Source of the DNA: Bin87 sp965115825
GTDB lineage: Bacteria > Chloroflexota > Dehalococcoidia > Lucifugimonadales > UBA3495
NCBI GenBank assembly: GCA_965115825.1
Contig: OZ220464.1
Span: forward strand, 1,364,001 to 1,428,000
Direction of reading: 5' to 3'
Length of the DNA: 64,000 nucleotides
The translations under genes and the position numbers were made by a program. Positions 52,991 through 61,780 of this stretch are shown here, piece by piece (position 1 is the first letter of the stretch; each line of letters begins with the position of its first letter). The notes below the pieces were generated by a model. It did not search any database. It saw nothing but the letters and a program-made list of their open reading frames with translations, and was not told where the DNA came from.

Positions 52991-53965
52991 TCAACCGGCG
53001 CCCGGCAGCGCGGAGGTCAGAACACTCTCCGCCGCCTCGCATATTTCCTGCACCACCTCTCCTGCCGGCCGAATGGCTTTCACCTGGCCAACCCCCTGGC
53101 CCATGTACACCGACGCCAACTCCGGGTCGCCGCTGGCCCGGGCGGCGGCGGCGTCCGCGGCCAGCTCTTCCCGCTGCGTCAGGACTTCATCCTCTCTCCC
53201 CTGCCACTGCCGCACCAGCAGGTTGCGGTAGACCCGTCCCGCGATCCCCTCCGGCCAAGGGTCGTTGCCCAGCAGGTCATAAAGCCGGGTATAGACGGTG
53301 TCGCTTCCGCTCGAGCGCAGAATTTGATCCTTGAATGTGTCCGGAACTTCCACCGCTTCCGGCGTAGCCAGCAATGCCGTGCCTAACGATGCTCCCTCCG
53401 CGCCGGCCACCAACGCTGCGGCCAGCGCTCTCCCTGAGGTTATCCCGCCGGCGGCCAGCACGGGAACATCGGGATAGTGCTCCACTAGTTCCACCAGCAG
53501 CGGCAGCAAGTTCATTTCGCCGGTGTGTCCTCCGGCTTCGTTCCCCTGGGCCAGCAGAACGTCGGCTCCGGCGTCCAGAGCAGTGTGCGCGGCCTGGGGA
53601 GTTTGCGCCTGGCAGATGACGACAGCGCCGGCATCCCGGGCCGGGCCGATCCACGGGCGAGGGTCGGCAAAAGAAAATACCACAACCGGAACCCGTTTCG
53701 CCAAGGCAATCTCAAAGTTCTCCGGGGCCTTGTCAAGCAGCTGTGTAATAAAGCCAACCCCAAAAGGCCGTTCGGTCTGCGAACGTACAAAATCTATCTG
53801 ACGGCTGAACCAATCGGCGCCGAAGCGGTTGCTCCCCCCGAAGGTTCCCAAGCCGCCGGCTTGCGAAACTGCCGCCGCCAACCTCCCGCCACTGTGATTG
53901 CTCATGGGCGCGGACATGACCGGGTAGTCAAGCCGCAGCAAATCGGTGAACCGCGTTCGCAGCAT
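52991..53965 (-). CDS. Nitronate monooxygenase / FabK-like flavoprotein
   Basis: This 324-residue FMN TIM-barrel starts at ATG 53965 (MLRTRFTDLL). The N-terminal YPVMSAPMSNHSGGRLAAAVSQ and the phosphate-binding QGNEAGGHTGEM and VLAAGGITSGRALAAALVAGAEGASLGTALLATPEA segments define the 2-nitropropane dioxygenase family. It oxidises alkyl nitronates, or reduces enoyl-ACP if FabK-like; the conserved His of GNEAGGHTG supports the former. The gene starts 8 bp after the stop of the deoxyribosyltransferase-like gene. Confidence 0.9.
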   Translation of the reverse strand: MLRTRFTDLLRLDYPVMSAPMSNHSGGRLAAAVSQAGGLGTFGGSNRFGADWFSRQIDFVRSQTERPFGVGFITQLLDKAPENFEIALAKRVPVVVFSFADPRPWIGPARDAGAVVICQAQTPQAAHTALDAGADVLLAQGNEAGGHTGEMNLLPLLVELVEHYPDVPVLAAGGITSGRALAAALVAGAEGASLGTALLATPEAVEVPDTFKDQILRSSGSDTVYTRLYDLLGNDPWPEGIAGRVYRNLLVRQWQGREDEVLTQREELAADAAAARASGDPELASVYMGQGVGQVKAIRPAGEVVQEICEAAESVLTSALPGAG

Positions 53966-53972
53966 TACGGCG

Positions 53973-54452
53973 CTATCCCGGGCCAATCGCCGGCGTGGAG
54001 GCCCATCTGGCCAGAGCTTTGTCCGATGCGGCTATTTCAGCAACGGATGTGTAGTAATAATCCCGCCAGCCATGCTCGGGCATCCCAACGAACAGCATCA
54101 AGTTGAGGGGATATTCCTCGCTATCGGCAACACGGCGGAAGTCGTCCCGAAACAAAAAGGCGGGCTTGCCCAGCGCTATGGCTATACCCAGCTCCACCAT
54201 CACGCCCTCATCAGGAGGCGCGCCGTTGACCACGGCAAAGATGGCATCAGCCGCCGCCACGTCGGCAAAATCTCGCTGACCCACACGATAGGCCCAACCC
54301 GGCTGTTGAAAGTCCACTTGATTATTGCGGGCGAAAGGCTCCCACACTTCCAGGACCAAACTCTCCAGCGCAGCGATGATGGGTGGCAGCAGCGTCGCCT
54401 TGTGGTGCGCTGAAAACCCGTAAGGATTGGCCAAGTAGATGGTCTTGGTCAT
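53973..54452 (-). CDS. Nucleoside 2-deoxyribosyltransferase-like protein
   Basis: This 159-residue protein starts at ATG 54452 (MTKTIYLANPYGFS). The opening strand IYLANPYGFS, the Asp in ADAIFAVVNG and the catalytic-type Glu in PPDEGVMVELGIAIALGKPAFLF match the family that transfers or hydrolyses 2-deoxyribose from nucleosides. It may serve nucleotide salvage or cleaning. It is cotranscribed with the nitronate monooxygenase gene (8 bp apart). Confidence 0.85.
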   Translation of the reverse strand: MTKTIYLANPYGFSAHHKATLLPPIIAALESLVLEVWEPFARNNQVDFQQPGWAYRVGQRDFADVAAADAIFAVVNGAPPDEGVMVELGIAIALGKPAFLFRDDFRRVADSEEYPLNLMLFVGMPEHGWRDYYYTSVAEIAASDKALARWASTPAIGPG

Positions 54453-54483
54453 AAAGCGAAACCGCAATTGCGCGCTATTAAGG

Positions 54484-54489
54484 TATAAT
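54484..54489 (+). promoter_or_regulatory. -10 box of tRNA-Gly gene
   Basis: A perfect TATAAT ends 11 bp before the tRNA 5' end. No clear -35 is visible. Confidence 0.6.
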
Positions 54490-54500
54490 ACAGGTGATTA

Positions 54501-54571
54501 GCGGGCGTAGCTTAGTGGCAAAGCCCCAGCCTTCCAAGCTGGCTACGTGGGTTCGATTCCCATCGCCCGCT
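54501..54571 (+). tRNA. tRNA-Gly (anticodon TCC)
   Basis: A 71-nt cloverleaf: acceptor GCGGGCG/CGCCCGC, anticodon loop CTTCCAA, T-loop GGTTCGATTCC, discriminator U. CCA is encoded at 54572-54574. Confidence 0.96.
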
Positions 54572-54586
54572 CCATTATTTACCTTG

Positions 54587-55381
54587 TTAAGTGTGCGGTT
54601 CCTCGTTCCGACGGCTGCCGCAGCAGCAACCCGGAGGAGACACCGCAAAGATGTCCCGTTCTCCGATGGGCTGCACCGGGCGATTGTTCGGCCCGTGCGT
54701 CAATGCCTGCAAGCGCTCCACCTGTTCCGGCGAAACCGTGCCGATGGACTGCATGACAATCCAACGGACGCCCTCAGTGCAAGGCGGCGTGGTCAGCGAA
54801 CCGCCGTATCCGTAATAGTCCATGCTGACGGGGATGTAGTCGGACGCCGGCGGGCCCGCGGTTAAATCAACCTCGGCGATGCCGTCCGGCGCAGCGTCAA
54901 TCAGATGCTGAACCAGCGGGCTGGCCGCGCCCGGACGATACAGCAGGCCTACCACAGCTAGGTTCCCGTCCGCATCCTGATGCACCAGGTGCAGTTCCGC
55001 CGCGAAACTCTCCCCGTCCAGCTGATGCTCGGCGGGCGAGTGGTAGTGTATTCCCAGCAGTTCGTAACGCTGTCCGCCCACGTCAATCGCATTGCCCGGC
55101 CCGTAGTCAAGATATACGGTGTGGCCATTGTTGCGGGCGGCAATGGCCGAGCCTGCGTAATGGAATGCAACCGATGGCCCGTCGTCGGGCGCGTAATCAG
55201 TTATGTCAATCGGCGACTGCTCAACCCCCAGAGAGCAGGTTCGGTACTCCTCGGACAGGCTCCCCCAGTACTCCGGCCCGCCGGAACCGGAATAACCCCA
55301 CTCGGTAACGCTGGCTCCCATTTGATACCCCCAATTGCAAGCAAGCAACAGCAAGGACAGGGCTAACACGAATTTAGCCAT
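54587..55381 (-). CDS. Alpha-type carbonic anhydrase, exported
   Basis: This 264-residue protein has an N-terminal signal segment (MAKFVLALSLLLLACN, possibly lipobox LLAC). It then has alpha-CA motifs WGYSGSGGPEYW, EQSPIDI, NNGHTVYL, zinc ligands in GIHYHSPAEHQLDG and AELHLVHQD, and YGGSLTTPPCTEGVRWIV. It interconverts CO2 and bicarbonate outside the cytoplasm. The C-terminal tail GCCCGSRR is an oddity: three adjacent Cys beyond the normal fold. Its 5' end overlaps the hypothetical gene upstream by 8 bp. Confidence 0.95.
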   Translation of the reverse strand: MAKFVLALSLLLLACNWGYQMGASVTEWGYSGSGGPEYWGSLSEEYRTCSLGVEQSPIDITDYAPDDGPSVAFHYAGSAIAARNNGHTVYLDYGPGNAIDVGGQRYELLGIHYHSPAEHQLDGESFAAELHLVHQDADGNLAVVGLLYRPGAASPLVQHLIDAAPDGIAEVDLTAGPPASDYIPVSMDYYGYGGSLTTPPCTEGVRWIVMQSIGTVSPEQVERLQALTHGPNNRPVQPIGERDIFAVSPPGCCCGSRRNEEPHT

Positions 55382-55862
55382 AACTATCCGCCGTCAGCGT
55401 AAGAACTCGGGCCGCCGCATCCTGCAAGGCAGTCAATTCCAGCGTCGCCCTCAGCTCATTATCGTCGTTCAAACCGAAATTCTCCTCCACCCGGAACTCC
55501 TCAACGAGGCCGGCGATGGCATTCCGTCGCCGGGGTTCCGGCGCGTCGGCCAGGACGGGCAGGTTGCCGGCGGCCACGTGCCGCTCAATCTCGGCCGCCA
55601 GCAGCTCTTCCTCTACTACCCGGCGCTGTATCAGCCCGATGTTCTGCAAATTGCGGCCCAGATAGCACCCGCCGAACTGCATAATCTCGCACTCCCTGCC
55701 TTCCAGCCCGTCGATTTCAGCGAACCAGTGGTAGCGCGGCTCCAGCTCGTGCTTGTTGAGATAATCACGCACCTGCCGGTCTTCCGGCGCCGGGTCCGTC
55801 GGGTCGAACACCAGTTTGACGGTGTGCATCATCAGGCCGGCGGGTTCAACGGTGATGTACAT
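55374..55862 (-). CDS. Hypothetical protein cotranscribed with carbonic anhydrase
   Basis: This 162-residue acidic cytosolic protein (MYITVEPAGLMMHTVKLVFDPTDPAPEDRQ...) shows mixed beta then helical segments (VEEELLAAEIERHVAAGNLP and LRATLELTALQDAAARVL). Its start lies 1-2 bp from the stop of the PanE-like gene and its end overlaps the carbonic anhydrase start, so all three form an operon. Family not recognised. Confidence 0.65.
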   Translation of the reverse strand: MYITVEPAGLMMHTVKLVFDPTDPAPEDRQVRDYLNKHELEPRYHWFAEIDGLEGRECEIMQFGGCYLGRNLQNIGLIQRRVVEEELLAAEIERHVAAGNLPVLADAPEPRRRNAIAGLVEEFRVEENFGLNDDNELRATLELTALQDAAARVLTLTADSYG

Positions 55863-55863
55863 A

Positions 55864-56916
55864 TCATCCCTCTACGGCGCGAATGATGCGCTCAACGTTT
55901 TCAGATCCGGGCGCCACGGCTTTGCTGTCCACCAGCCGCATGGCCTCAACGATTGCGTCGTGATACGGAGTGGCAACCCCGGTTTCACGCCCCTTCTCAC
56001 AGATGAGCCCGTTCATAAAGTCCACTTCCGACTTGCGCCCCTTGTGCACGTCCTGGGCCATGGACGCCAGCCAGTTGACCCGCCCGCCGGCTTCCGACAG
56101 TTTGCCGTCCAGTTCTTCGAATACGTCGCCCCGGTCGGCCTCAGCCCAGGTTTCCGCCGGCGTGCCGTTGATTGATACCACTTTCAGGCCCTGGGCCAGT
56201 CCTACCTGCGCGCCTTCTTTGGCCAGGTTAATGCGGATGCGTCGGATGCGCGCGTTCCCCGCCATCTCCTGGCTGCCCATCTGGCTCATCGCGGAGATGG
56301 CGTTGCCCATTCCGTTCTGGCAGAGCTTGGCCCACCGCTCGCCGGGCAGGTTGTCGGTAGCGTAAGCGGCGTCTATGTGGTCCAGCTTCGCCGCCAGAGC
56401 CTCCGCGCGCGCCGTGATTGCGCCGGTGAACTCGCCGACGCGGAACACAGTGTGCCCATGGTCGCGGCCCGGCGCGCCACCGCGGTTGACGTGCGCCGGT
56501 TCCCACAACGCCACTTCAATGTGCGAGGCGATGCAGCCGAGCTGTCGCTCCGGCCCCACAATGTCGGCGATGGTGGGGTCGTTCCAGCAGTTCTGAATGG
56601 ACACAAACGCGCCATCATCCTTTACGTACCGCTTGATGAAATGCGTCGCCCATTCCGTATCATAAGACTTGACGGTGATGAAAGCGTAATCAAACGGCTC
56701 CGTGATATTCTGCGCATTCGTGAGGTGCATTGCGTTGACCGGAACGGTGAAGTCGCCCTGGCTGCCGCTGGCCCGCAGGCCCTCGGCGCGCATTTTCTCC
56801 ACGTGCTCCGGCCACATATCGATGAACGTAATGTCATCTTCACCGGCCTGGACGAGAAAGGCGCCCACGTAACTGCCCACGGCGCCGGGGCCCATAATAA
56901 CGATGCGATCTGCCAT
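55864..56916 (-). CDS. Ketopantoate reductase-like (PanE/ApbA) dehydrogenase
   Basis: This 350-residue protein starts at ATG 56916, behind GGAGG. The NADP Rossmann motif is IVIMGPGAVGSYVGAFL (residues 5-21); TVKSYDTEW matches the PanE Lys region, and ERWAKLCQNGMGNAISAMSQ with the C-terminal helical domain (ARKSEVDFMNG-like HKGRKSEVDFMNGLI) matches the catalytic Lys and Glu region. PanE makes pantoate for CoA; this protein is longer than E. coli PanE and the family includes many enzymes of unknown substrate, so I do not assign panE. Confidence 0.82.
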   Translation of the reverse strand: MADRIVIMGPGAVGSYVGAFLVQAGEDDITFIDMWPEHVEKMRAEGLRASGSQGDFTVPVNAMHLTNAQNITEPFDYAFITVKSYDTEWATHFIKRYVKDDGAFVSIQNCWNDPTIADIVGPERQLGCIASHIEVALWEPAHVNRGGAPGRDHGHTVFRVGEFTGAITARAEALAAKLDHIDAAYATDNLPGERWAKLCQNGMGNAISAMSQMGSQEMAGNARIRRIRINLAKEGAQVGLAQGLKVVSINGTPAETWAEADRGDVFEELDGKLSEAGGRVNWLASMAQDVHKGRKSEVDFMNGLICEKGRETGVATPYHDAIVEAMRLVDSKAVAPGSENVERIIRAVEG

Positions 56917-57114
56917 AATGTCATTTCCTCCGGTATGTTTGGGGTTTTTGTGAGCGCCGTAAGGCCATCGTCCGCCTGGCACCGGCATCGGTTCATCGTA
57001 GAGCATGCTCAAACCGACGCGCGCGCCGAGCTGAACAGCGTACCCACTCTTGCCAGCGTGCGATTTCGTGAGGGTTCCTGAACGACGCGAACCTGCATAC
57101 CGTCTCTCCGAGTA

Positions 57115-57624
57115 TCAACATCGCTGAACCGAGCCGGCCCCTTGCCGCTGCGGGAATCGCTCCTGCAACAGGTCAATGGCCTCACCTACCGTCTTTGCCG
57201 ATTGGGTAACCACCGCATCGGTCAGGTCGTTTTCGTAAAAATGGGCGTGCAGGCTGTGAACCAGCCCGGTCGCGTTATTCAGAGCGCTTTTCGCATCCGG
57301 ATCCAATTGTCCAATCAGAGACGCCAATTCGCCGGCTACCCGGTAGATTCCCACGTGGCTGGAAAGTTGAATGCGATGGTCGGCGCCGATGGCCTTGATA
57401 GCCTGCGTGAAAGCTCCCCACGTTTTCTCGGCGACTTGCAGATAATCGCTTTCGTCCAAGCTGCGCTGAACGTGTTCTCTGTAATGGGCCAAGTAAGCCC
57501 GGTACGTTGCCGCCTTGTTCTCCGCTTCCCCTTGCGTCAGCGACGTATCCCAGCGCGGAGAATACTCGGCGCGGATGGCGGCAACGACCTGCTCGTCCGT
57601 AAATAATGCTTGTGGGTTAGTCAT
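57115..57624 (-). CDS. HEPN/PaREP1-like protein, duplicated copy A
   Basis: This 169-residue helical protein has, after FTDEQVVAAIRAEYSPRWDTSLTQ split by Pro, the core RSLDESDYLQVAEKTWGAFTQAIKAIGADHRIQ, which has the PaREP1/HEPN-like helix pair. HVGIYRVAGELA and LHAHFYENDLTD follow; the last contains a candidate active His-x-His. It is about 65% alike to copy B at 57775 and both stand downstream of serA on the same strand. A toxin or RNA-binding role is possible but no partner gene is seen. Confidence 0.6.
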   Translation of the reverse strand: MTNPQALFTDEQVVAAIRAEYSPRWDTSLTQGEAENKAATYRAYLAHYREHVQRSLDESDYLQVAEKTWGAFTQAIKAIGADHRIQLSSHVGIYRVAGELASLIGQLDPDAKSALNNATGLVHSLHAHFYENDLTDAVVTQSAKTVGEAIDLLQERFPQRQGAGSVQRC

Positions 57625-57774
57625 AGCGTTGTCTCACCGCGGCCTAGCATCCTACGGTCGCCATAATACTCCAGGCTGCTTGGCTGCGCTACGTTGCCGC
57701 TGCGCGCATCGTCAACTTGGGCCGGCGCTTTGACGGCCTGAACCGGCATAACGTTTCCCAGAGTAGCAACATCG
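57625..57774 (-). repeat. Duplicated serA 3' end between the HEPN-like copies
   Basis: Around 57690-57745 the minus frame reads VQAVKAPAQVDDAR, matching the end of serA (SAIKALPQVDDARVV). Flanking words GTCATAGCGTT (57621-57631 and 58315-58325) and AGTA-CAACATCGCT (57112 and 57763 areas) also repeat. This marks a tandem duplication of about 650 bp. Confidence 0.6.
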
Positions 57775-58269
57775 CTAAATTGAGGCGGCCTCTTGCCGCT
57801 GCGGGAACCATTCCGCCAACAGGTCAATGGCTTCGCTTACCGTGACGGCGGACTGGATAACCATTGCGTCAGTCAAATTGTTTTCGTAAAAATGGGTATG
57901 CAAACCGCTGGCTACCGTCGCGGCCTGGTTCATCTTCCGGGCTGCCTCCGGGTCAGATTGCGATGCCAGCGCAGCCAGCTCGCCGGCAACCCGAAATATA
58001 CCCACGTGGCTGGACAGTTTGATTTGGTGATCGGCGCCGATGGCTTTGATAGCCTGCGTGAAAGTGCCCCAGGACTTTTCGGCGACTTGCAGACAATCGC
58101 TTTCGTCCAAGCTGCGCTGAACATGTTCTCTGTAATGGGCCAAGTTAGCCCGGTACGTTGCCGCGTAAGCTGCCGCTTCCTCCTGTGTCAGCGACGTATC
58201 CGAACGCGGAAAACACGCGGCGCGGATGGCGGCAACGACCTGCCCGTCCGTAAATGTCTGCCCATCCAT
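57775..58269 (-). CDS. HEPN/PaREP1-like protein, duplicated copy B
   Basis: This 164-residue protein (MDGQTFTDGQVVAAIRAACFPRSD...) is parallel to copy A over its whole length: LAHYREHVQRSLDESDCLQVAEKSWG, FTQAIKAIGADHQIKLSSHVGIFRVAGELA and HTHFYENNLTDAM. It lies between serA (about 110 bp upstream) and the duplicated serA tail. The third codons and some surface residues differ, so both copies appear to be maintained as genes. Confidence 0.6.
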   Translation of the reverse strand: MDGQTFTDGQVVAAIRAACFPRSDTSLTQEEAAAYAATYRANLAHYREHVQRSLDESDCLQVAEKSWGTFTQAIKAIGADHQIKLSSHVGIFRVAGELAALASQSDPEAARKMNQAATVASGLHTHFYENNLTDAMVIQSAVTVSEAIDLLAEWFPQRQEAASI

Positions 58270-58377
58270 AATGGTTATCTCGGCAACCCCTACAAAATGA
58301 ACGTTGAGGGTTAGTCATAGCGTTACTCCACCTGGCAAGTGTCCATCACCTGCTATGCTACCGCAAGTTGGCCGGGA

Positions 58378-59964
58378 TTACATCGCCACTACGCGGGCGT
58401 CGTCAACCTGGGGCAGCGCCTTGATGGCGGACAACGCCTCGGCCGATACCGGGTCGTCTAGTCCCAGCACCATCATCGCCTGCCCGCGCGGCGCGATGCG
58501 CCCCACTTCCATAAAGCTGATATTGACGTTGTGCTGACCCGCCACAGCCCCTACCGCTCCGACCACGCCGGGCTGGTCCTGGTTGTCCACGAACATCAGA
58601 TAGGGCGCGGACAGCGCAACGTCCATCCAGTACTCATTGACCCGCACCAGATGCGGCTCGTCGCGCAGCGATGCTCCAGCCACCGTAATGTCGTCCGCAG
58701 TGGTATGCAGCGTGGCGGTAATCAGGCTGGCGTACCCCCGGCTGTCCACCGACGCCTGCTCGGTGATTTGCAGCCCTCGCTGCTGCGCCAAAGCAGGGGC
58801 ATTAATTGCGTTCACCGCCTCCTCGCCGCTCACCGGAGTCAACAACCCCACCAAGGCGGCGGCTTTCAGGATAGCGGTATCGTGCTCGGCAATTTCCCCC
58901 TGGTATCGCAGTGTAACGCCTACGAACTGACCCCGCGCCAAGCTAGTGAGCAAGCGCCCCACCACGGATGCCACCGGCACGTAGGGCGCCAGAATCGCGT
59001 GAACTTCCGGCGGCACGAAAGGCGCGTTGACCGTATTCCGGGCCGGCTTCCCATCCAGGGCTGCCAGCGTCTGCTCCGCCGCTTCAATCGCCACCTCCCG
59101 CTGAGCCTCCCGCGTGGACGCTCCCAGGTGCGGCGTCGCCACCACTTTAGGATGCTTCAGCAGCGGCAGGTCGCCCGGCGGTTCGTTGGTGAATACGTCC
59201 AGGGCTGCCCCGGCAAGATCTCCCCTTTCCAGAGCCTCCAGCAGAGCATCCTCGTCGACCAACTCGCCGCGCGCCACGTTGATAAGATGCGCGTCCGGCT
59301 TCATCATCGCAAATTGGGGCGCGGCAATCAGATTGGTTGTGCCCGGCGTCAAAGGAGTATGCAGGGTGATAAAGTCCGACTGCGCCAGCACGTCGTCGAG
59401 CGGCAGCACCGAAACGTTCATCCGGGCGGCAAAGTCCGGGGCCACGAACGGGTCGTAGGCCACCAACCGCATACCGAAACTGGCCGCCCGCCGAGCCACC
59501 TCCGAACCGACGCGCCCCAGGCCGATAATGCCCAGCGTCTTGTTACGAACTTCAATGCCCATAAAAGCGGAACGCTGCCACTGCCCTTCCTTCATAGAGG
59601 CGTAAGCTTGCGGCACGTTGCGCGCCATGGCCAGCATCAGCGCGACCGTATGCTCGGCAGCCGCCACGGTGTTCCCCATGGGGGCGTTCACCACGGCGAC
59701 CCCAGCCCGCGTCGCCGCCTCCAAGTCAATGTTGTCCACCCCAATGCCGGCGCGGGCAATGACTTTCAGCTTCGTCCCGGCAGCGATGACCGACTTCGTA
59801 ACTTTGGTCTCGCTGCGCACGACCAAGGCGTCATATTCCGGGATGGCAGCGATGAGGTCGTCCGGGGAAAGGCCCCGCTTGACATCCACAGACAAGTTCC
59901 TTTTAAGGAGGTCTATGCCCTCGGCGGCCACGTTGTCGGTGATGAGTACTTTCGGCATAGGCAT
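58378..59964 (-). CDS. serA: D-3-phosphoglycerate dehydrogenase
   Basis: This 528-residue protein starts at ATG 59964 (MPMPKVLITDNVAAEG), with GGAGG 12 bases upstream. NAD motif GIIGLGRVGSEVARRA is near residue 145; the catalytic Arg is in NVARGELVDE, Glu in LDVFTNEPP and His in VATPHLGAST. The long form has an intervening ASB domain and a C-terminal ACT domain ending ALPQVDDARVV, where serine usually binds as feedback inhibitor. It catalyses the first step of serine synthesis from 3-phosphoglycerate. It is apparently monocistronic, divergent from the MFS gene. Confidence 0.95.
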   Translation of the reverse strand: MPMPKVLITDNVAAEGIDLLKRNLSVDVKRGLSPDDLIAAIPEYDALVVRSETKVTKSVIAAGTKLKVIARAGIGVDNIDLEAATRAGVAVVNAPMGNTVAAAEHTVALMLAMARNVPQAYASMKEGQWQRSAFMGIEVRNKTLGIIGLGRVGSEVARRAASFGMRLVAYDPFVAPDFAARMNVSVLPLDDVLAQSDFITLHTPLTPGTTNLIAAPQFAMMKPDAHLINVARGELVDEDALLEALERGDLAGAALDVFTNEPPGDLPLLKHPKVVATPHLGASTREAQREVAIEAAEQTLAALDGKPARNTVNAPFVPPEVHAILAPYVPVASVVGRLLTSLARGQFVGVTLRYQGEIAEHDTAILKAAALVGLLTPVSGEEAVNAINAPALAQQRGLQITEQASVDSRGYASLITATLHTTADDITVAGASLRDEPHLVRVNEYWMDVALSAPYLMFVDNQDQPGVVGAVGAVAGQHNVNISFMEVGRIAPRGQAMMVLGLDDPVSAEALSAIKALPQVDDARVVAM

Positions 59965-60121
59965 AAAGGCAGTAATCCTCCGGGCCGGCGCGGCATCCGG
60001 GCGTCCAATTGCAATAGAACGGCCGGCAAGAGCCCGCAAACCCTAGCATGAAAAACGCCCCCAGACGGCTACAACAGCACTGAGATAGTACCACAAAGGC
60101 CACTTCCACTCAATCAGCCAT

Positions 60122-60151
60122 ATGACGCTAACCGGCGCCAACGGCTATAAT
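60122..60151 (+). promoter_or_regulatory. Promoter giving a leaderless MFS transcript
   Basis: TATAAT at 60146-60151 lies only 6 bp before ATG 60158; ATGACG at 60122-60127 sits 18 bp upstream as a -35. Transcription would begin at or next to the start codon. No ribosome binding site precedes it. Confidence 0.5.
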
Positions 60152-60157
60152 GGCGGC

Positions 60158-61774
60158 ATGGACGGCTCTCCAACACGTGAACCGGCCCCTTATCGGGCCG
60201 GAGATTTCGCTCGCCTCTCCCGAAAGCAAGTCACCCTCTCGTTGACCTGCGCCATGCTGTCCATGTTCCTCACCGCGCTGGGACAAACCACCGTCGCCAC
60301 TGCGCTTCCGAGCATCATCGCCGACCTAGGCGAATTTGACCGCTACGTATGGGTCGCCACCGCCTACATGGTTGCGGCCACCGTCGCCGCGCCCATCGCC
60401 GGCGGGCTGAGCGACTGGTACGGGCGTAAGCCTTTTTTCATCGCCGGCTTAAGCGTCTTCATCGTCGCCTCTGCTCTCTTGGGTATGAGCGATTCAATGA
60501 ACGCAGTTATCGCCTTCCGCGCCCTGCAAGGCATTGGCGCCGGGCTTGTGATGACCGCCAGCCTCGTTTCCGTAGCCGACCTGTTCCCGCCCGAGGAACG
60601 GGGCAAATACCAGGGGATCCTTACCGGCGTGTACGCCGTAGCCTCCATCGTCGGCCCAATCGTGGGGGGCTACATTGCCCAGCAATATGGTTGGAATTGG
60701 ATTTTCTGGCTCAACGTCCCCCTTGCCATACCTATCCTGATTCTGCTGATACTGGTTTTCCCCGCCGGCAATCCCAGCTCAGGCCATCACTGGCCCGACT
60801 ACCCTGGTATGTTAACCTTGGCTCTCGCAGTAGTGCCTCTGTTCCTGGCCCTCTCTTTCGGCGGAGTTCAGTTCCCGTGGAGTTCTCTCCAATGCCTGGG
60901 CCTACTTGCCTTCGGACTGTCCATGGCCGCGATATTCGTGGTCATCGAATCCAAAGCCAGGTCGCCAATCATGTCCCTCGATCTTTACACCAACCTCCCG
61001 GTAGCGTCAGCCATGGCCGGCGCCTTGCTAACCGGCTTTCTTCTCTATGGTTCCCTCATATTTCTTCCTCTGTTCTTCCAAGGCGTACTGGGACTTTCGG
61101 CCAGCGACAGCAGCCGGCTCCTGGTTCCCATGCTGCCCGCGCTCGTATTCGGAGGCGTCGCCTCAGGAGTCCTGCTGTCCCGGACGGGCGGACACTACCG
61201 CCTTCAGGTTCTAGCCACCACCATGCTCACCACGGTGGGAATGTACTTGCTGTCCACCATGAATGAGACCACCGGGATCATACTCATCCAAACCTACCTC
61301 GTCCTCACCGGTCTCGGCATCGGCGGAACCCTGGCCGTGCTGTCCGTGGCGGTTCAGAACTCCGTTCCCTTCCGACTGGTTGGCGCTGGCACGTCAGCCA
61401 GCCAGTTCTGGCGCACTCTCGGCGGCTTGATGGGCCTCGCCGCCACCGGCGCCGTATTGGTGCAGAGCTTCCGCACCTCCGTAGCCGCAACCGTTCCCGA
61501 TGAGGTCAAAGCCGTCCTCCCTGACGGCTTCATCGACTCCGTAACGGAAAACCCTCAGGCCCTGCTTGACCCCGCCACCGCCGTGTCAATGCGGGAAAGC
61601 CTTGATATACAGTTGACGGATCAAGTGTTAAACTACCTCAACGCTGCGCTGGCCGGCGGGCTGGGCAACGTGTTCATCGTGCTGACGGGTGCGGCAGCCC
61701 TGTCTTTCGTCATCGCTTTGTTCCTCCGTGCGCCTGGCAACGCCGCTGCCGCTGCAATCGAAACCGAGGTTTGA
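60158..61774 (+). CDS. MFS multidrug efflux transporter (DHA2, 14-helix type)
   Basis: This protein has 538 residues from ATG 60158 (MDGSPTREPAPYRAG); the ATG at 60122 lies within the probable promoter. Fourteen hydrophobic helices, motif A GGLSDWYGRKPFFIAG, motif C-type GVYAVASIVGPIVGGYIAQQYGWNWIFWLN and the D1-like LTALGQTTVATALPSIIADLG place it with EmrB/QacA proton-driven exporters. The sequence is of normal length. The GPP34-P450 gene follows after 6 bp and a phosphotransferase after that, so it may export the product of a small biosynthetic or detoxifying cluster. Confidence 0.92.
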   Translation: MDGSPTREPAPYRAGDFARLSRKQVTLSLTCAMLSMFLTALGQTTVATALPSIIADLGEFDRYVWVATAYMVAATVAAPIAGGLSDWYGRKPFFIAGLSVFIVASALLGMSDSMNAVIAFRALQGIGAGLVMTASLVSVADLFPPEERGKYQGILTGVYAVASIVGPIVGGYIAQQYGWNWIFWLNVPLAIPILILLILVFPAGNPSSGHHWPDYPGMLTLALAVVPLFLALSFGGVQFPWSSLQCLGLLAFGLSMAAIFVVIESKARSPIMSLDLYTNLPVASAMAGALLTGFLLYGSLIFLPLFFQGVLGLSASDSSRLLVPMLPALVFGGVASGVLLSRTGGHYRLQVLATTMLTTVGMYLLSTMNETTGIILIQTYLVLTGLGIGGTLAVLSVAVQNSVPFRLVGAGTSASQFWRTLGGLMGLAATGAVLVQSFRTSVAATVPDEVKAVLPDGFIDSVTENPQALLDPATAVSMRESLDIQLTDQVLNYLNAALAGGLGNVFIVLTGAAALSFVIALFLRAPGNAAAAAIETEV

Positions 61775-61780
61775 TGAGCC

